A DNA stretch of 64,000 nt from Fagopyrum homotropicum. Lineage: Eukaryota; Streptophyta; Magnoliopsida; Caryophyllales; Polygonaceae. Under the pieces are notes generated by a model. The model ran no database searches, was not told the DNA's origin, and was given only the letters and a program-made list of their open reading frames with translations. Location of the stretch: positions 157,156,409 through 157,220,408 of the forward strand of contig BSWB01000002.1 in NCBI GenBank assembly GCA_033239125.1. The letters are read 5' to 3'. A program made the position numbers and the translations under genes. Positions 61,411 to 64,000 of this stretch are shown piece after piece (positions within the stretch are counted from its first letter, which is position 1; every line of letters begins with the position of its first letter).

Positions 61411-64000
61411 ATGAATCTCCTATAGAAACCTGCATGCCCGAGAAAACTTCGCACTCCCTTAACAGAACAAGGGGGAGGAAGTTTCTCAATAGTCTCGACC
61501 TTAGCTCGATCGACTTCAATACCTCGATTGGATACGAGGTGTCCTAGCACAATGCCTTCATTAACCATAAAGTGACACTTCTCCCAATTCAAAACGAGAT
61601 TAGTGTCTTCACATCTTTGCAGCACTAGAGAAAGGTTAGATAGGCAATCATCAAAAGAGGAACCATATACTGAAAAATCATCCATAAATACCTCCATGAT
61701 CTCCTCTATATACTCGGAAAAGATAGCCATCATGCATCGCTGGAAGGTAGCGGGTGCATTACATAATCCAAATGGCATCCTCCTATAGGCGAATGTCCCC
61801 CATGGACAAGTGAAAGTGGTCTTCTCTTGATCATCCGGATGGATAGGAATCTGAAAGAAGCCACTATAACCATCTAAATAGCAAAAATGGGAATGTTGGG
61901 CTAACCGTTCGAGCATTTGATTGATGAAGGGAAGCGGAAAATGGTCCTTCCGAGTGGCCACGTTCAGCTTCCTAGAGTCGATGCACACCCTCCAGCCCGT
62001 GACGGTCCTAGTTGGGAACAACTCGTTGTTCTTATTCGTCACAACGGTCATCCCTCCTTTCTTTGGAACCACATGCACCAGGCTCACCCACTTGCTGTCC
62101 GAGATAGGAAATATGATACCTGCATCAAACAACTTAAGAATTTCTTTCTTCACAACCTCTTTTATGATCGGATTTAACCGTCTTTGAGGTTCCCGTGAAG
62201 TCTTATGATCATCCTCCATTAGTATTCTATGCATGCAGAAAGAAGGCTTAATTCCAATAAGATCATCAATAATATAACCCAAAGCCTTTTGATGCTTCCT
62301 CAGGACATGCATTAGTTTAGATAATTCAGATTCGGAGCGGGAAGCACTAACGATGACGGGATAAGTAGAATCCGGTCCAAGAAAAGCATACCTCAAGTGA
62401 CTTGGGAGTTTTTTAAGCTCCACAACTAGGGGTGCTTTCTGAGGTGGATCTTTGCCTTCTCCTTCCAGTGGAGTAGATCGAAGAACTGGACTTTCAGATG
62501 TCTCAGTTGACATCATCTCGCTTTCGACCTCGGTCGAGGTCCAGAGAGGGTGACCGAGATGTTCTTCAGTCAAGAACACCTCGCTTGGTCCAGAAGGTGC
62601 TTCGGTCGAGGTACTGCAATTGGGACCGAAACTGGAGATTTTCTTCTCCTGGATTAGCCTTTCAAATTTAGCTCCTGGATCTTCTTCCAACGCCTTTAAG
62701 CTCCGTATATCTGCATCACAAGAAGCATCTATACCTTCCTCCATTAAGTTAAAGCTAATAACTTTTTCAAGTGGATCATTAATAAGGATAGAGCTCACCA
62801 ATTCTCTTGATTCTTCTTCATCATAGATGTTGAAGATTTCATCTCCTAGCTTCTCTCCCTTCATTGCCGCAAGTAATGCAAACTTAACTTGATCACCGCC
62901 AATATTGAATTGCAACTTGGCGTTCTTACAATCCACATTGCAACCCGAAGTTGCTAGAAATGGTCTCCCGAGAATGATAGGAACGGGATAATCTGCGGGA
63001 ATGTCAAGCACAACAAAGTCTATAGGTAAATAGAAGTTACCTAACTTAACCGGAACGTCTTCCAAAATGCCCACGGGATGGGTAATAGATCGGTCCGCCA
63101 TGTACAACCGTATCTTCACCGGCTTAGGCTCTCCAAGTCCGATCCTAACACATAGCTCCAGCGGGATAATGCTCACGCTGGCTCCTAGATCACACAATGC
63201 CTCACAAGTGACATCCCCAACTTGAATGGGAATGCAAAATGAGCCGGGATCTCTCAATTTGGGCGGCATCTTCTCCTTCATGATTTGAATAAGCTCCGAG
63301 GATTTAGATGTCATCCTTACTTCGCCAAAATCTTCCAACTTCCTCTTCCTTGATAGTTTCTTTTTTAAGAACTTCCCATATGCGGGCATCCCTAGAATAG
63401 CATCAAGGAAAGGGATATTAATATGTAGTTTATTCATCAAGTCAAGGAACTTACCGAAATGCTTGTCTAGATGTGCTCTGGCCCTTGACTGTGGGAATGA
63501 AAGTGGTGGTTTATATGCAGGAGTTGGAACATAAACTTCAGTTTTGTTCGACGCTCTCTGAGGTTCGACCTCGGTTGGCATCTTGGCCGAAGTGTTCTTC
63601 GATTGTGCCTGGACCGAGGTGTTCTTCGTCTGTACTGGCATCGACCGAGGCATTGGATCTGCAGTTTTCAGTCTATTTCTCGTCGTTATTGCCATGATCT
63701 GTCCCTTGGGGTTGCTTTCCGTCCTTGTTGGAAGCTTCCCTGGATCTCTTGGCGCTTCATTCGCCTTGTTAAAGAATTGTTTTTCTAAGGCTTTTTGTGC
63801 CTTCGAAAATAAAGTCATGGATGTCTCCATAGAGTTGAGCTTGATCAAGATGGCCTCCAGCACCGCATCTTTCTTTTCCGGTTGGGACGAACTTGATCCA
63901 GGCTCCTGGCTCTTCAATGGAGTAGAAGAAGAAGAAGAAGAGAGGAAAGGATTAGAGGAGTTATTCGAATTGGAGTTAGAGTAAGGGTTACCCGAATTTT
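61411..64000 (-). pseudogene. pol: Element D4 gag tail, protease and RT (5' part, runs off the window)
   Basis: The frame is open from the window edge to the insertion point. In order there is the Asn/Ser-rich gag tail (PYSNSNSNNSSNPF), EKKDAVLEAILIKLNSMETS, a linker with D-family motifs (63535-63660), the INIPFLDAILGMPAYGKFLK block, the protease CDLGASVSIIPLELC with IILGRPFLATSG, and the protease-RT linker with more motifs (62520-62610). RT follows, with YLDGYSGFFQI and the catalytic FMDD near 61690. RT has DSRKLN where relatives have DYRKLN. After GHAGFYRRF the frame enters the inserted sequence. Before the insertion this copy could have encoded a functional RT. Confidence 0.9.

Larger units (their letters stand above)
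51866..64000 (-). mobile_element. Element D4: D-family retrotransposon without integrase, split by a 4.5-kb insertion
   Basis: Reading leftward from the window edge are gag tail, protease and RT (64000-61411), the insertion (61410-56876), and the rest of RT and RNase H (56875-56217). The D2-type integrase-less ending, post-pol hairpin, internal promoter, ORF3, two PPT modules and a truncated 3' LTR follow. The gag-pol part in the window has no stop codon other than the split. Confidence 0.88.

Overview
This is a gene-poor, heterochromatin-like stretch of a flowering-plant (eudicot-like) nuclear genome. It is built almost entirely from nested LTR retrotransposons. The evidence is Athila/Tat-type Ty3/gypsy polyproteins, primer-binding sites complementary to plant tRNA-Asp and initiator tRNA-Met, a Ty1/copia remnant, LINE tails with poly(A), and one decayed plant major-latex-protein (Bet v 1 family) gene with a GT-AG intron. 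I see no intact cellular gene, rRNA, tRNA or CRISPR array. Percent identities and difference counts given here are by-eye readings.

Layout, left to right. (1) 1-472 and 14404-15058 are the two halves of a LINE ORF2 C-terminus. They are split by element family A (473-14403, minus strand), a small non-canonical LTR element that encodes an unrecognised proline-rich/coiled-coil protein and has a rearranged three-LTR structure. Inside A sits Athila/Tat-like element B (1848-12571, minus), with a perfect GGAGG target duplication. (2) 15191-15934 is the latex-protein pseudogene, entered at its 3' end by a Ty1/copia element (15935-18776) that is cut off before its reverse transcriptase. (3) 18777-51865 is element D1 (plus). 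Into it element C (24729-48238, minus, TSD TCCAG) inserted, and into C the young element D2 (28627-40642, plus, TSD AGGGG). The nest is therefore D1 containing C containing D2. A 5'-truncated LINE (49932-50543) lies in the D1 3' region. (4) 51866-64000 is element D4 (minus, running off the right edge). Its reverse transcriptase is split by a 4.5-kb patchwork (56876-61410) of LTR fragments, AT-rich repeats, a foldback element and an exon-like piece.

How the elements are built. B, C and D share a plan: LTR, PBS, gag, protease, RT, RNase H, integrase, a third ORF (absent in B), 3' PPT, LTR. The third ORF looks like the ATHILA ORF-1 family and has no envelope features. The two D lineages have complementary losses. 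D2 and D4 keep RT-RNase H but share the same integrase-less end. D1 keeps an integrase, with its catalytic Glu changed to Lys, but has lost RT-RNase H in frame. D2 is structurally young despite lacking integrase, so an integrase was probably supplied in trans.

The most interesting signals are not genes. First, a module of a short hairpin with a GGA/GGGA-type loop, a 4-6 nt spacer and AAGTATGGGG occurs at the 3' PPT and again just downstream of ORF3. There are nine instances in three families, with compensatory stem changes. Second, a hairpin with an invariant AGGCAA loop lies 42-47 nt after the pol stop in B, C, D2 and D4, and in the equivalent place in D1, again with covariation. Third, each of the four LTR families has its own short GC-rich or palindromic motif clustered upstream of its U3 TATA box. 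The motifs of B, C and D are repeated in protein linkers, and in D also at an internal TATA box about 430-450 nt before ORF3.
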